A stretch of 64,000 nucleotides of DNA from Acidobacteriota bacterium (GTDB lineage: Bacteria; Acidobacteriota; Terriglobia; Bryobacterales; Bryobacteraceae). Below, in pieces: positions 42,053 to 51,592 of the stretch (position 1 is its first letter; each line of letters opens with the position of its first letter). The DNA is taken from NCBI GenBank assembly GCA_017304135.1, contig JAFLBB010000024.1, forward strand, positions 1-64,000, in the 5' to 3' direction. Both the position numbers and the translations under genes were made by a program. A model generated the notes under the pieces. The model worked only from the letters and a program-made list of their open reading frames with translations, made no database searches and had not been told where the DNA came from.

Positions 42053-43468
42053 TCAGAACTGGAAGTAGATGAACTGGGCGTCGCGGTCGTCAAAGATGAG
42101 GAAGAGCAGGAGGGCACAGGCCCAGGCCAGGGGCCGCCAGACCCAGAAGCGGAGAGCCGCCGCCGCGCCAGTGGGTTCACCCAAGCGCTTCTGGAGGGCA
42201 TCGAGAAGAGGCTCGACGGCACACAGGAGGGCGGCCAGGGCGATGACGAGGTAGGAGTTGACGTTGTAGGAGAGGCGGAGGTCGAAGCCGGCGATCATGG
42301 AACCGAGCATGCGCAGCGACTGATCGAGCGAAACGGCGCGGAAGGGGACCCAGGCCAGGGTGACGGCGGCGAGGGTGAGAACGCGCCAGCCCCAGCGAGC
42401 CAGCCAGGCTTCGGCCCAGCCCGGGCGGCCGGTGCAGACCCTTTCCCAGACGCGGTAGAGCACGAGATAGGCGCCGTGCATGGCTCCCCAGGCGACGAAG
42501 CCCCAGCCGGCGCCGTGCCAGAGGCCGACCAGGGCCATGATGCCGATGAGGCTGGCGTAGAGGGGCAGGGGAGCGCCCTGGTAGCGGGCATTGATGGGGA
42601 AGAAGAGATAGTCGCGGATCCAGCGCGAGAGTGACATGTGCCAGCGCGACCAGAAGTCAGAGGGGTTGGCGGCGTGATAGGGGAAGCGGAAGTTTTCGGG
42701 CAGGGTGAGGCCGAGCAGGCGGGCCGAGCCGATGGCCATGTTGGTGTAGCCGGCGAAGTCAAAGTAGACCTGCAGGCCGTAGGCGACGGCCATGGCCCAG
42801 TTGTCGAGGGTGGAGTTGGCGGCGGCGGCCTTGGGGAGGAAGCCTTCGGCGACGATGGAGCCGAGGCTGTTGGCGATGAAGTTCTTCTGCACCAGGCCGG
42901 TCATAAGGCGGTCGATGCCATTGACGGCGGTGGCGAGGTCGAAGCGGCGCGCGGCGTTCAACTGGGGCACGAGTTCGCGGAAGCGCAGGATGGGGCCGGA
43001 GGTGAGGCAGGGCCAGAACATCGTCAGCGAGCAGACGTCGGCGAGGGCCGGGGCTTTGACGCGCTTCTGCTTGACGTCGACCAGGAAGCCGATCACCTCG
43101 AAGACGTAGAAGGAAATGCCGAGGGGCATGGCCACGGCGAGCCAGGCCGGCACCTGGGTTGCGGATCCGGCCAGGGTGCGCCACAGGAAGGCGCTGTACT
43201 TGAAGTAAGCCAGCAGGAGCAGAGCGCTGACGATGACCAGGCGCATCCAGAAGCGCAGCCGCGCCTGGTCAGCCAGCATGCCGCGGGCGCACCACCAGGC
43301 GAGCGCCCCCACCAGGCCCGGCAGCGCGATGTAGTAAGGCGACCAGGAGGCATAGAACGCGGCGCCGCAGAGAAGCAGAAACCACTTGCGCCAGGCCGTG
43401 GGGATGAGCCAGTAGCAGACGACGACGCACAGCAGCGCGACGAGGTAGGAATACGAATTAAATGCCAT
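42053..43468 (-). CDS. MBOAT-family membrane O-acyltransferase (AlgI/DltB-like)
   Basis: A 471-residue membrane protein with about 11 transmembrane segments. The MBOAT His lies in LVGLWHGAGWGFVAWGAMHG, and SDFWSRWHMSLSRWIRDYLFFPI is the family hallmark. It passes an activated acyl group across the membrane to a surface acceptor. It is the last gene of the run transaldolase, acyl-AMP ligase, carrier protein, SGNH protein, MBOAT, and overlaps the SGNH gene by 11 bases. Confidence 0.93.
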   Translation of the reverse strand: MAFNSYSYLVALLCVVVCYWLIPTAWRKWFLLLCGAAFYASWSPYYIALPGLVGALAWWCARGMLADQARLRFWMRLVIVSALLLLAYFKYSAFLWRTLAGSATQVPAWLAVAMPLGISFYVFEVIGFLVDVKQKRVKAPALADVCSLTMFWPCLTSGPILRFRELVPQLNAARRFDLATAVNGIDRLMTGLVQKNFIANSLGSIVAEGFLPKAAAANSTLDNWAMAVAYGLQVYFDFAGYTNMAIGSARLLGLTLPENFRFPYHAANPSDFWSRWHMSLSRWIRDYLFFPINARYQGAPLPLYASLIGIMALVGLWHGAGWGFVAWGAMHGAYLVLYRVWERVCTGRPGWAEAWLARWGWRVLTLAAVTLAWVPFRAVSLDQSLRMLGSMIAGFDLRLSYNVNSYLVIALAALLCAVEPLLDALQKRLGEPTGAAAALRFWVWRPLAWACALLLFLIFDDRDAQFIYFQF

Positions 43469-44654
43469 GGCCGCTCCCGGGAGCGTTCAAGCGCAAGGCA
43501 TCGTCAATGGCGCGGATCATGCGGTCGGCCATCGAGCGGTGGCCGGCGCGGCTGAGGTGGAGCGGGTCGGGTCCGTTCATCCACTTGCCCCATTGGGGGG
43601 CGGGAATGCTGCGCTCCCAGTCGAGCAGGGGCGAGCCGGAAATTTGCTGCAGGCGGGCGAGGAACTCTTCGTGGCGGCTTTTGTCCTCGGCGGTGCGGTA
43701 GAGGTCGACTTGCGGGTTGAGCGGCGCCTGGAAGAGAATGAGCGCCGTTCCCTGGGCGCGGCAGAGGCGGGCGATGGCTTCAAGCGAGGCCTGGCTGCGG
43801 CGCATGCGCGGACCGGTGATGGAGCGCGCCGTGGTGGGCTTCAGCCCGAGCACATAGACGCGGGCGCGGTAGAGCGTCTCGAGGAGCCCGTCGCGGTGAG
43901 CATACTTGCGCGACAGCGGCGGCCACTGGGCGGCCACCTGGCGGACGTGGGATTCGAGGGCATCGCCGGGGCTGCTGGGCTTGGGCCCGGCGGCGACGCG
44001 CGTGGAGCGCTGGCGATACTCGGCGAGGGCCTCGCGGAAGGACTCGGCGTAGGCCTCCTGGCCCTGGGCTTCCTGTTCCACCCGGGCGCGGAAGTCCTCA
44101 TCGGCGAGCAGCTCCTGCATGCCGGCGCGAACGCCGCCGTTCCAAAACGACTGGTAGTTCAACTGGATGGCCACGGCATCGGGACGCAGGTGGGGGCGTC
44201 CGCTCAGGTAGAGCACATACCAGAGGGCCTCGGTGTAGCTCATGCCGGGGGCGGCGAGGCGGTAGCAGAGTACGGGATTGCGGGACCGCGCGGCGAGCTC
44301 ACGGCTGAGGAGATCGGAATAGGTGGGTTCGGGCCCTTGGGGCGGCGGCTCGCCGGCGGCGAGGCTGACAGAGAGCATTTGGGAGTTGCCGATGAGGACG
44401 ACCCGCCTGGCGCCGGTGCGGCGCTGCCAGCCGGCCTCCAACTGGCGCAGGCTGCCGAGCGGGCGTTCCCCCCGGGAGATCTCCTGGAACTCAGCGGACT
44501 GGACGGTGTGTTCGACCTGGGTCCAGGCCGGGGGCGCTCCGAACAGCCAGTCCAGCGCGTGGCCGGCCGACTGAAACGGGTTGCCGTGTAAGAATCCCGC
44601 CAACGTCGCCAAACTCAGGGCGAGCGCCGCAATCAGCGTCGCCGCGGGCTTCAT
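43458..44654 (-). CDS. SGNH/GDSL-like acyl-transfer partner protein (DltD/AlgJ-like)
   Basis: A 398-residue protein with an N-terminal signal or membrane anchor (ATLIAALALSLATLAGFL). VVLIGNSQMLSVSLAAGE holds a GNSQ block at the SGNH block I position, and GPDPLHLSRAGHRSMADRM supplies the late Asp-x-x-His pair. The periplasmic domain lies in between. It overlaps the carrier-protein gene by ATGA and the MBOAT gene by 11 bases. It likely works with MBOAT to put the acyl group onto the glycan. Confidence 0.78.
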   Translation of the reverse strand: MKPAATLIAALALSLATLAGFLHGNPFQSAGHALDWLFGAPPAWTQVEHTVQSAEFQEISRGERPLGSLRQLEAGWQRRTGARRVVLIGNSQMLSVSLAAGEPPPQGPEPTYSDLLSRELAARSRNPVLCYRLAAPGMSYTEALWYVLYLSGRPHLRPDAVAIQLNYQSFWNGGVRAGMQELLADEDFRARVEQEAQGQEAYAESFREALAEYRQRSTRVAAGPKPSSPGDALESHVRQVAAQWPPLSRKYAHRDGLLETLYRARVYVLGLKPTTARSITGPRMRRSQASLEAIARLCRAQGTALILFQAPLNPQVDLYRTAEDKSRHEEFLARLQQISGSPLLDWERSIPAPQWGKWMNGPDPLHLSRAGHRSMADRMIRAIDDALRLNAPGSGHGI

Positions 44655-44899
44655 CGGGCGATGCCAACTCTTTCCACGGTGTCCACCATGATGTCGATGG
44701 ATTCGAAGTCATCCGGCTGCAGTTCGGCCGCCGGGATGGACATGTTGAGCAGGCCTTCCAGCCGCGAGATGAGTTTGAGTACGCTCAGCGAGTCGATCCG
44801 GCCGGACATGATGAGCGACTCATCGTCCTGCACGGGCGATCCCAACATTCCGGCCACGGCCGTGCGAGCTGCCTCGCGAATTGCATTCGTATCCGCCAT
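44651..44899 (-). CDS. Acyl carrier protein (DltC-like)
   Basis: An 82-residue carrier protein. SGRIDSLSVLKLISRLE carries the DSL serine expected to take 4'-phosphopantetheine. AGGAGG lies 7 bases before the ATG at 44899. It sits between the acyl-AMP ligase and the SGNH gene, the place a DltC-type carrier takes in acylation operons. It would carry the acyl or aminoacyl thioester. Confidence 0.9.
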   Translation of the reverse strand: MADTNAIREAARTAVAGMLGSPVQDDESLIMSGRIDSLSVLKLISRLEGLLNMSIPAAELQPDDFESIDIMVDTVERVGIAR

Positions 44900-44921
44900 T
44901 TCCAAGCCTCCTGGGCGATTG

Positions 44922-46643
44922 TTAGCCGTTGCCCTTGACCGCCGGCCTCATGCCGGCGCGTTCTTCGTTGAACCGCTGCCGCGTCTCGCGGCGTGAAATT
45001 TTGCCCGCCGTGCTCTTCACGATCCAGCGTTCGGGCACCACATGGACGAAACGCGGAGCGATGCCGATGGAAGACAGCACAAGGCGCTGGATGTCGCGCG
45101 CCACGGCCGTGGCGGCCTGGGAGCTGTATTCTCCCCGCAACTCGGCCACAATGGCGAGCGATTCGGTCCCCTGTTGCTCATCTTCGACGCCGAAGGCCAC
45201 GACGCGGCCAGGGTAGACGCCGGGGACGGAGTTGGCCACCGTTTCGGCATCCTCGGGAAACACGTTCTGCCCGCCGACGATGACGATGTCCTTGGTGCGG
45301 CCGATGACGAAAAGCTCGTCGCCGGAGAGGAATCCGTAGTCGCCGGTGGCATACCAGCCGTCGTGGGTGAAGGCGTGGGTTTGAAAGCCGGCGTTGCCCC
45401 AATACCCGCCAAACAGGCAGTGGCTGTGAATTTCGATGTTGCCCGGCTCCTCGGGGGCGCAGGGGGCGCCGCTGGGCGAGGTGATGCGGACCTGCATGGA
45501 GGAAAGCGGCTTTCCGCTGGCCACGTAGACATCTTCAAACAGATCGTAGAGGAGTTCGCTTGCGCCGGCGCCGGCCGGGAGCAGGTTGCGGCGGGGAAAG
45601 GTGACCAGTTTCTCGCGCAGCGGGGTCTGCGTGACGGCGAAGACGTTTTCGGCCATGGCGTAGGAGGCATGGCATTGATCGAGGCGCACGCCCCAGCCGG
45701 CAAAGGTCTGGGCGAAGGCGTCCATGGAGCGCAGGCGGACGGGCTCGGAGCAGTTGATGAAGGCGCGCACGTGGGCCAGGGAATAGTCGCCGCGCATGCG
45801 CTCGCGGGCTCCGGCGAGGTAGCTGAAGGCGAAGTTGGGGAGCCAGCAGAAGGTGGCCCGCCAGCGTTCCAGCTCGCGGAACAGGACGTCGGGTTCGAGC
45901 AGCCAGTCAGAGGCGGAGAATTGCAGCGAGGGCGCGCCCACCCAGAGCGGGAGCCACAAACAGGCAATGAGGCCCATGTCGTGGTACATGGGCAGCCAGC
46001 TGGCCACGCCATCCTGAGGGGTGAAGGCGAGGACCTCGCTAAGCCGGTCCAACTGATCCTCGAGCATGGGCGCCGTGACGACGACGCACTTCTGGGCGCC
46101 GGTGGTTCCGCCGGAGAACTGCAGGAACAGGGCCTCCGGAGGCGTGCCGGCGGCGGCGGCGGTGGGAATGCGCTTCGGCACCGATTCGACGTCGAGGGTG
46201 GCGCTGAAGCTCTTCTCGTGCGTCTCGGCTCCTTCGATGGGGCAGGAGGTGACGCGGTACGGCAGTCCGGGATCGAGGTTGGCGGTGAGCCGGGGCAGGG
46301 TGAGCAGTTGAGCCGCGGGCAGGTTTTGCAGCTGGTGCAGGAGGTTGCGCTGGTATTTTTCCGGATCGACGCGGTTGGTGGGCCAGGCGAGGATGGCCGG
46401 CAGGCGACCGCTGAGGACGAGGCCGACGTGGAGCAGGAACAGCTCCTTGCAATGGGGCAGCAGGAGCAGCACGACGCAGCCTTCGGGGACATCGCTATAG
46501 CGGGCGGCAGCCTCTTCGGCCTGGCGGACCAGTTCCGGCCCGGTCCATTCGACGTAGTTGCCGTGCTGGCGCGAAACGAGAAGGCGCAGCAGGACCCGGT
46601 CCTGCTCCATCAGGTGTTTCCGGAGGCGGTGACGAAACTCCAT
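44922..46643 (-). CDS. Acyl-AMP ligase (FAAL/DltA-like adenylate-forming enzyme)
   Basis: A 573-residue adenylate-forming enzyme. FLQFSGGTTGAQKCVVVT is the phosphate-binding P-loop, WLPMYHDMGLIACL is a motif typical of fatty acyl-AMP ligases, DGWYATGDYGFL and GRTKDIVIVGGQNVFPEDAE are later core motifs, and the C-terminal Lys lies in VKSTAGKISRRE. It activates an acid and loads it onto the carrier protein. FAAL features favour a fatty or hydroxy acid over D-alanine, but the substrate is not settled by sequence. Confidence 0.86.
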   Translation of the reverse strand: MEFRHRLRKHLMEQDRVLLRLLVSRQHGNYVEWTGPELVRQAEEAAARYSDVPEGCVVLLLLPHCKELFLLHVGLVLSGRLPAILAWPTNRVDPEKYQRNLLHQLQNLPAAQLLTLPRLTANLDPGLPYRVTSCPIEGAETHEKSFSATLDVESVPKRIPTAAAAGTPPEALFLQFSGGTTGAQKCVVVTAPMLEDQLDRLSEVLAFTPQDGVASWLPMYHDMGLIACLWLPLWVGAPSLQFSASDWLLEPDVLFRELERWRATFCWLPNFAFSYLAGARERMRGDYSLAHVRAFINCSEPVRLRSMDAFAQTFAGWGVRLDQCHASYAMAENVFAVTQTPLREKLVTFPRRNLLPAGAGASELLYDLFEDVYVASGKPLSSMQVRITSPSGAPCAPEEPGNIEIHSHCLFGGYWGNAGFQTHAFTHDGWYATGDYGFLSGDELFVIGRTKDIVIVGGQNVFPEDAETVANSVPGVYPGRVVAFGVEDEQQGTESLAIVAELRGEYSSQAATAVARDIQRLVLSSIGIAPRFVHVVPERWIVKSTAGKISRRETRQRFNEERAGMRPAVKGNG

Positions 46644-46651
46644 AAGAGGTC

Positions 46652-47371
46652 TTAGAGGGTGAATCCGCTGAGCGAGGCATCGCGCGCGAACATCTTGACG
46701 GTGTCGAGGGAATATTCGTCCAGATCCTTGCCCACAAGCTGCAACTTGCCCAGGATATCGGGAGTGGCGGTGATGATGTGGCAGCCGATGGCGTCGGCCT
46801 GGAAGACGTTGAGCAGTTCGCGCGGGCTGGCCCAGATCAGTTCCATCTGCGGATGAGGCCGGAGCAGTTCGACCGAGGCGGCCATCATGGGGACGGGATC
46901 ACAGCCGGTGTCGGCGATGCGCCCGGCAAACACGCTGACGCAGGAAGCGGCCCCGCCGGCCAGCGCGTCGACGACTTCGCGCACCTGGGAGAGGGTGAGC
47001 AGAGCGGTGACATTCAACTGAATGCCGGCCTGGGAGAGTTTGCGGATCAACGCCGCGCTGGACTCGCGGCGGGTGTTGGTGACGGGAATCTTCACATAGA
47101 CGTTCTTGGCCCAGGAGGCGATTTTGCGCGCCTGGCGTTCCATCTCATCGAAGTCGTCGGCGAAGACCTCGAGCGAGATGGGGCGATCGGGGATGGAGGC
47201 CACGATATCGCGCGCAAAGGCCTCGTAGTCGGTGATGCCCGCCTTGCGCATGAGCGTGGGGTTGGTCGTAAATCCCTGAATGGCGGGGTTCCGGTAGAGT
47301 TCCATCATGGCGCCTTTGTCGGCGCCGTCGGCAAAGAGTTTGACTTTCAGTTGTGCTGGTGTACCCGCCAT
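46652..47371 (-). CDS. Transaldolase
   Basis: A 239-residue small-type transaldolase/fructose-6-phosphate aldolase. KLFADGADKGAM, GFTTNPTLMRKAG, VYVKIPVTNTRRE (Schiff-base Lys) and CVSVFAGRIADTG are family motifs. AGGAGG precedes the ATG. It stands 8 bases before the acyl-AMP ligase, an unusual place for a central-metabolism enzyme. It may supply a sugar precursor, for instance sedoheptulose-7-phosphate for heptose synthesis, or be a bystander. Confidence 0.88.
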   Translation of the reverse strand: MAGTPAQLKVKLFADGADKGAMMELYRNPAIQGFTTNPTLMRKAGITDYEAFARDIVASIPDRPISLEVFADDFDEMERQARKIASWAKNVYVKIPVTNTRRESSAALIRKLSQAGIQLNVTALLTLSQVREVVDALAGGAASCVSVFAGRIADTGCDPVPMMAASVELLRPHPQMELIWASPRELLNVFQADAIGCHIITATPDILGKLQLVGKDLDEYSLDTVKMFARDASLSGFTL

Positions 47372-47509
47372 CGCAGTCCTCCTAGAACTTGTTTCTTCAT
47401 CCGTTGTTTTGCTGCCCGGGCGGGTTTTGTACGCAATGCTCAGCCCCGATTGCCAACCGCCAACCCGGCCCTTTTCCTATCGACGGAAACCGGTTCGGAC
47501 AGGAGGGGT

Positions 47510-48724
47510 TCACCCGGCGCCGGCGCGCCGGCCCGGCACGAGCCGGGAGTACAGATCCAGGTAAGGCCGGCTGACGCTGACCCAGTTTCGATGTTCCAGC
47601 ACGTGCTGCCGGCCCTGTTCGGCCAGCTTGAGGCGAAGGGGCGCATCCTGGCAGGCCAGCACGAGGGTATCGATGAGGCTTTGTTCGTTGTCGGCCTGGT
47701 AGAGCAGACCGGTCCGCCCGTGATCAATCAGCTCTTTGTGTCCGCCGACGTCGCTGGCGATGGCCAATTTTCCCATGGCCATGGCCTCCATGGGCTTGAG
47801 CGGGGTGACGAGATCGGTGATGCGGTTTTTGCGGCGGGGGTAAACGAGTGCGTCGAGCACGGAGTAGTAGCGCGGCACTTCGCTGTGGGGAACGCGTGGG
47901 CGATAGACCACCGAAGCGGCGATGCCGAGGGTGGTGATGAGGCTCTCCACCTCGCGCTCGCGCTCTCCTCCGCCGAGGACGAGAAAGCGCGCCCCGGGCA
48001 CCTGGCGCAGGACGGCCGGGAGGGCCGAAACGAACTCCTCCACGCCTTCATAGCGGAACAGGGAGCCGATGAAGCCGAACGTGGGGCCATCGTGGAAGCC
48101 GAGTTCACGGGCCAGTTGTTCATCGCGAGGCTGCGGCTGGAGCATCTCGATGTCGACGCCGTTGCCGACGATGGCCACCTTGGCGGGGCTGATGCCGCGC
48201 GAGACGATTTCGTCGCGTAATCCGGAGCAGATGGTGGCTACGCCGTCAGCGTTCCGCAGAACATATGACTCCAGGGCTTTACCGGCCTTGTAGTAGAGGG
48301 ACCCTTCCTTGATTTTGCCCTGATCGACGGCGGCATCTTCCCACAGGCCGCGCAGTTCGTAGACAACCGGAATGCCCGAACGGCGGCGGTTCCACAGGCC
48401 GGCCAGGGCGTTGTAGGCGGGCGAATGGACGTGGATGACATCGGGCCGCTCCTGGCGGATGGCCCGCGAAAGGTTTTGGGACAGGGCCCGCAGGAGCTTC
48501 ATTTGACGGATGCCGTTGCGGGTCTCTTCGGGCTGCTGGCGGAGGCGCAGGTAGCGGACGCCTTTGATGGTTTCCGGCTCTCCGTCCGGGGAGGGTTGCA
48601 GGGAGCCGGTCAAAGCGACCACGTCGAGGCCCAAGGCCTGCTGGGCGCGGAGCAAGCCATCGGTGCGGATGGTGTAGCCGATGAGCCTGGGGAGTGAATA
48701 CTGCAGGACGTGCAGAACCCTCAT
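47510..48724 (-). CDS. Family 4 glycosyltransferase
   Basis: A 404-residue GT-B glycosyltransferase: VLHVLQYSLPRLIGYTIRT at the N-terminus, VGNGVDIEMLQPQP, FGFIGSLFRYEGVEEFVSAL and KPMEAMAMGKLAIASDVGG at the donor site. It overlaps the lyase gene by ATGA, so a lyase and a transferase are made together. The role is polysaccharide assembly; donor and acceptor are unknown. Confidence 0.88.
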   Translation of the reverse strand: MRVLHVLQYSLPRLIGYTIRTDGLLRAQQALGLDVVALTGSLQPSPDGEPETIKGVRYLRLRQQPEETRNGIRQMKLLRALSQNLSRAIRQERPDVIHVHSPAYNALAGLWNRRRSGIPVVYELRGLWEDAAVDQGKIKEGSLYYKAGKALESYVLRNADGVATICSGLRDEIVSRGISPAKVAIVGNGVDIEMLQPQPRDEQLARELGFHDGPTFGFIGSLFRYEGVEEFVSALPAVLRQVPGARFLVLGGGEREREVESLITTLGIAASVVYRPRVPHSEVPRYYSVLDALVYPRRKNRITDLVTPLKPMEAMAMGKLAIASDVGGHKELIDHGRTGLLYQADNEQSLIDTLVLACQDAPLRLKLAEQGRQHVLEHRNWVSVSRPYLDLYSRLVPGRRAGAG

Positions 48725-51327
48725 GGCTTCTGAAGCACTCCGGTGCGGAAGCGGACGACGCCTGACTGGGAGGCCTGGACCTTACCCAGGCAGGTGACGT
48801 TGGCCTTTGGCCCGGGCTGCTCTTCCAGGCTCAGCGTAACCGAGCCGCCGGCATCGGAGATGTAGTACCACTGTTCCGGTTTGAGGCGGATGACGTAGTG
48901 TTCGAGGGGTTGCGGCAGATTCTGGTAGGAGTAGCTCAACTTGGACATGTGGACGTTCTTCTTCGGGGAAGCGACGACATAGCGGCCGATCTGGGCGGCC
49001 GAGGCGGATTCGCTGCTCTGCCGCGACACCTTCATCGGCTGGCTGGCCGCTGACTGGCCGGACGGGGCATCGGCGGCTTGCAGAACGACAAATTGCCGTT
49101 CCTCATTCAGATACTGCCCGCTGCCGATTTCCAGCCGGTAGCCGGGAAACGCCGCGCCAGAGACCTTGACCTGGCGCACACGGTCAGTGAACGCTTCCTG
49201 GGCAAATGTGTCCCATGGCTTGGTAATGGAGCTGAACGCTCCCGGTGAGGTGATGCGGAAGCGCTCGCCGTTGTAGGCGACGCCGTCCAGGTAGGGGTAG
49301 CCGCTTTTGGTGGGAGGAAGGGGGAGGGCCAATTTCCATGTCCCGTTGATGGCCTCCCAGCCATCTCTGGCTCCGGTGATGGTGACCGAGCCGTTGTTAG
49401 GAAGGCCGTGGCCGCCGTCGACATAAAGGTCGACGCTGTTTTCATCAATGCGCCTGGCTCCCAGCACACGCAGGGGACCGTCGGCTTTGGCCAGCCGGAT
49501 CTTGGCGTCGAGCGGTTCGGTGACGGTGACGTAGAGGCGCTGATCGCCATTGCTCAGAGTGGCTTTGGAGCCCTCAATGGTGGGCTCTTCGAGGGCCTGG
49601 ATCTGCGTCAGGCTGACAGCGCTGAGGCCGGGGATGTAGCGGAAGTAATCCTGAATCACGACCAGGTCGGGCTTGATGTAGAGGAAGTCGCGCATGGCGC
49701 CGCCGCGGTCGACGTCGGGGGCGATGAAGTAGCCGCTGAAGCGGTAGACGCCGCTGAGGTCGGCCTGGGCGTAGCAATACTCGCCGTTCTGGGAGCATTC
49801 GGCGAGGTAGGCGGAGGGATCGCGGCGGGTAAAACGAGCCCAATCCTCGAGGCCGCCGCCGTAGCGGGAGGTGCTGGTGAAGCCTCCGTGGAAGTTCAAG
49901 ATGGGGATGTTGTGGACCTGGCTATTTTGGGCGAAGGCGCCGATGTAGCCGGGGACCTCGCGGGTGAGCCACTTGCCACCGCGATAGATCTGGAACTGGC
50001 CGGCGTCGGAGTGCATGTGGTCGCCGCCTTCGATCATGGCCTGAAAGCCGACCCAGGTGGCCTTGGGGTCCCATGAGGAACGAGACAACAGCATGAAGGG
50101 GGTCAGGAGGTTGGGGGAGAGGCCGGGGGCCCCGGCAAAGGACTGTTCGGGAGCGTCGGGTTCGTGATAGAGGAGGTCGAACCAGTCCTGTTCACCATTG
50201 CTGTTGGCGGTCATCAGGTAACGCGGCTGGACGTTGTTGAGCCACCATTGCACGAGCATGGCGTTGTCGCGGTCACCGGCGCGGCGGAGGTGCCAGCCGA
50301 GGCGCACCATCATCTCGCGGTCGTAGACGTAGAACAGACCGACCTGCTGTACGTCGCGGTAGATGAAGGGCTCGTGGCTGGGAAGGGCGCCCAGTTTGCG
50401 GGAGGCCGGAGAGGTGGACAGGATGTGGTAACGGGCTGATTCCAGGACGAATCGGGGAGCTTCCGCAAACAGATCGGTGTCGGTTGTGCCGGTCCGCACG
50501 CCCTCCATGACATCCCAATAGATGTACTTGGTTTCGGGCATGTACTCGACGCCTTCGGGCCAGCTGCCGCCGGCGCAACTTTCCAGCGGGGCGACCGCCG
50601 ATTCGTTGTTGAGGCAGGGGATGGCGTATTTGCGAAAGCGGTCGATCGAATCGCGCAGCCACTCCTGACGGTCGTCGGTGACGCCCGGCTCATAGGAGGC
50701 GATGGCGGCGAAGATGTTGGTTCTCAACATGCCGATGGCGATGTTATTGGAAACACGGTAGGAAGGGCCGGAGAAGCCGACGATTTCCTTGTTCGTGCTG
50801 ACGACCATTTCAAACCACTTGTTCAGAGTGGCGCGCTGGGCTTCGGTGCAACTGGAGTAAGTCCAATCGTAGATGCGGGCGATGTTGGGGCCATACCAGC
50901 GGTTGCTGTTGCCGTTACGCACTTTGGCGACCGAGTTGAGGAGCCCACGCGGGTCAGGGTTGTCGAGATCGGTGTGAAAAGCGGCCACTTCGCAGGCGAA
51001 CTGGGCGAGGCTGCGGCCATTGAACTGGGCCTCGGGCTCAAATAGCGAGAGGAACGCGGCATGGTGAGCGCTGCCCAGGTTGAGCTCTTTCATGATTTTG
51101 AGAGCGCCTGCGCGGTAGGTGTTCCACTGTTGTCGCTGCGCCGGCGTGCCGTTGATTTTGGCGCGGATATCGGCAATGCGCTCGGCGTTCATGAACAGGC
51201 GCGGGCGCTGCGGGGAAATCGTCTGGCCCTTGGCCTGACACGCCAAGAGCGTGAACAGCAGGCTGAGAGTAAGCAGGAAGAGCGGGTGGCGGTGGCCTGG
51301 GGCCGGGAACGCTGGGGTTGGGTTCAC
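48721..51327 (-). CDS. Heparinase II/III-like polysaccharide lyase lipoprotein
   Basis: An 868-residue exported protein. GTG 51327 is chosen because GGAGG sits just upstream; a longer frame to 51417 lacks a signal at its start. The N-terminus ends LLFTLLACQAKG, a lipobox, so a lipoprotein is likely. A helical domain (residues ~60-380) is followed by heparinase II/III beta-sheets with EGGDHMHSDAGQFQIYRGGKWLTRE, then C-terminal sandwich domains. It may trim or recycle the exopolysaccharide. Paralogue at 55229-58330. Confidence 0.75.
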   Translation of the reverse strand: MNPTPAFPAPGHRHPLFLLTLSLLFTLLACQAKGQTISPQRPRLFMNAERIADIRAKINGTPAQRQQWNTYRAGALKIMKELNLGSAHHAAFLSLFEPEAQFNGRSLAQFACEVAAFHTDLDNPDPRGLLNSVAKVRNGNSNRWYGPNIARIYDWTYSSCTEAQRATLNKWFEMVVSTNKEIVGFSGPSYRVSNNIAIGMLRTNIFAAIASYEPGVTDDRQEWLRDSIDRFRKYAIPCLNNESAVAPLESCAGGSWPEGVEYMPETKYIYWDVMEGVRTGTTDTDLFAEAPRFVLESARYHILSTSPASRKLGALPSHEPFIYRDVQQVGLFYVYDREMMVRLGWHLRRAGDRDNAMLVQWWLNNVQPRYLMTANSNGEQDWFDLLYHEPDAPEQSFAGAPGLSPNLLTPFMLLSRSSWDPKATWVGFQAMIEGGDHMHSDAGQFQIYRGGKWLTREVPGYIGAFAQNSQVHNIPILNFHGGFTSTSRYGGGLEDWARFTRRDPSAYLAECSQNGEYCYAQADLSGVYRFSGYFIAPDVDRGGAMRDFLYIKPDLVVIQDYFRYIPGLSAVSLTQIQALEEPTIEGSKATLSNGDQRLYVTVTEPLDAKIRLAKADGPLRVLGARRIDENSVDLYVDGGHGLPNNGSVTITGARDGWEAINGTWKLALPLPPTKSGYPYLDGVAYNGERFRITSPGAFSSITKPWDTFAQEAFTDRVRQVKVSGAAFPGYRLEIGSGQYLNEERQFVVLQAADAPSGQSAASQPMKVSRQSSESASAAQIGRYVVASPKKNVHMSKLSYSYQNLPQPLEHYVIRLKPEQWYYISDAGGSVTLSLEEQPGPKANVTCLGKVQASQSGVVRFRTGVLQKP

Positions 51328-51592
51328 AAGCTCCTCCGCACGCGGGCAGACGCCGACAAGATTCCGATGACCATACGAGACATTCTCCTCCGGAGGTTCG
51401 GACGCCTTGCCTTTCATTATAACGCTTTTGGGGTCTGGTAGTTGCGCTGTGGCCGAGGGAAAAGTTGGGACACCGGGCGGGCCGGACCGGAGGGCGACGG
51501 GAGGGTGAGGTGCGCGCCGATGGGGGGACTCGGAGCAGGAAGTACACTAATGGGAAGTGGCGGCCACAGGAAGCGGAGGACCCGGATCATCC

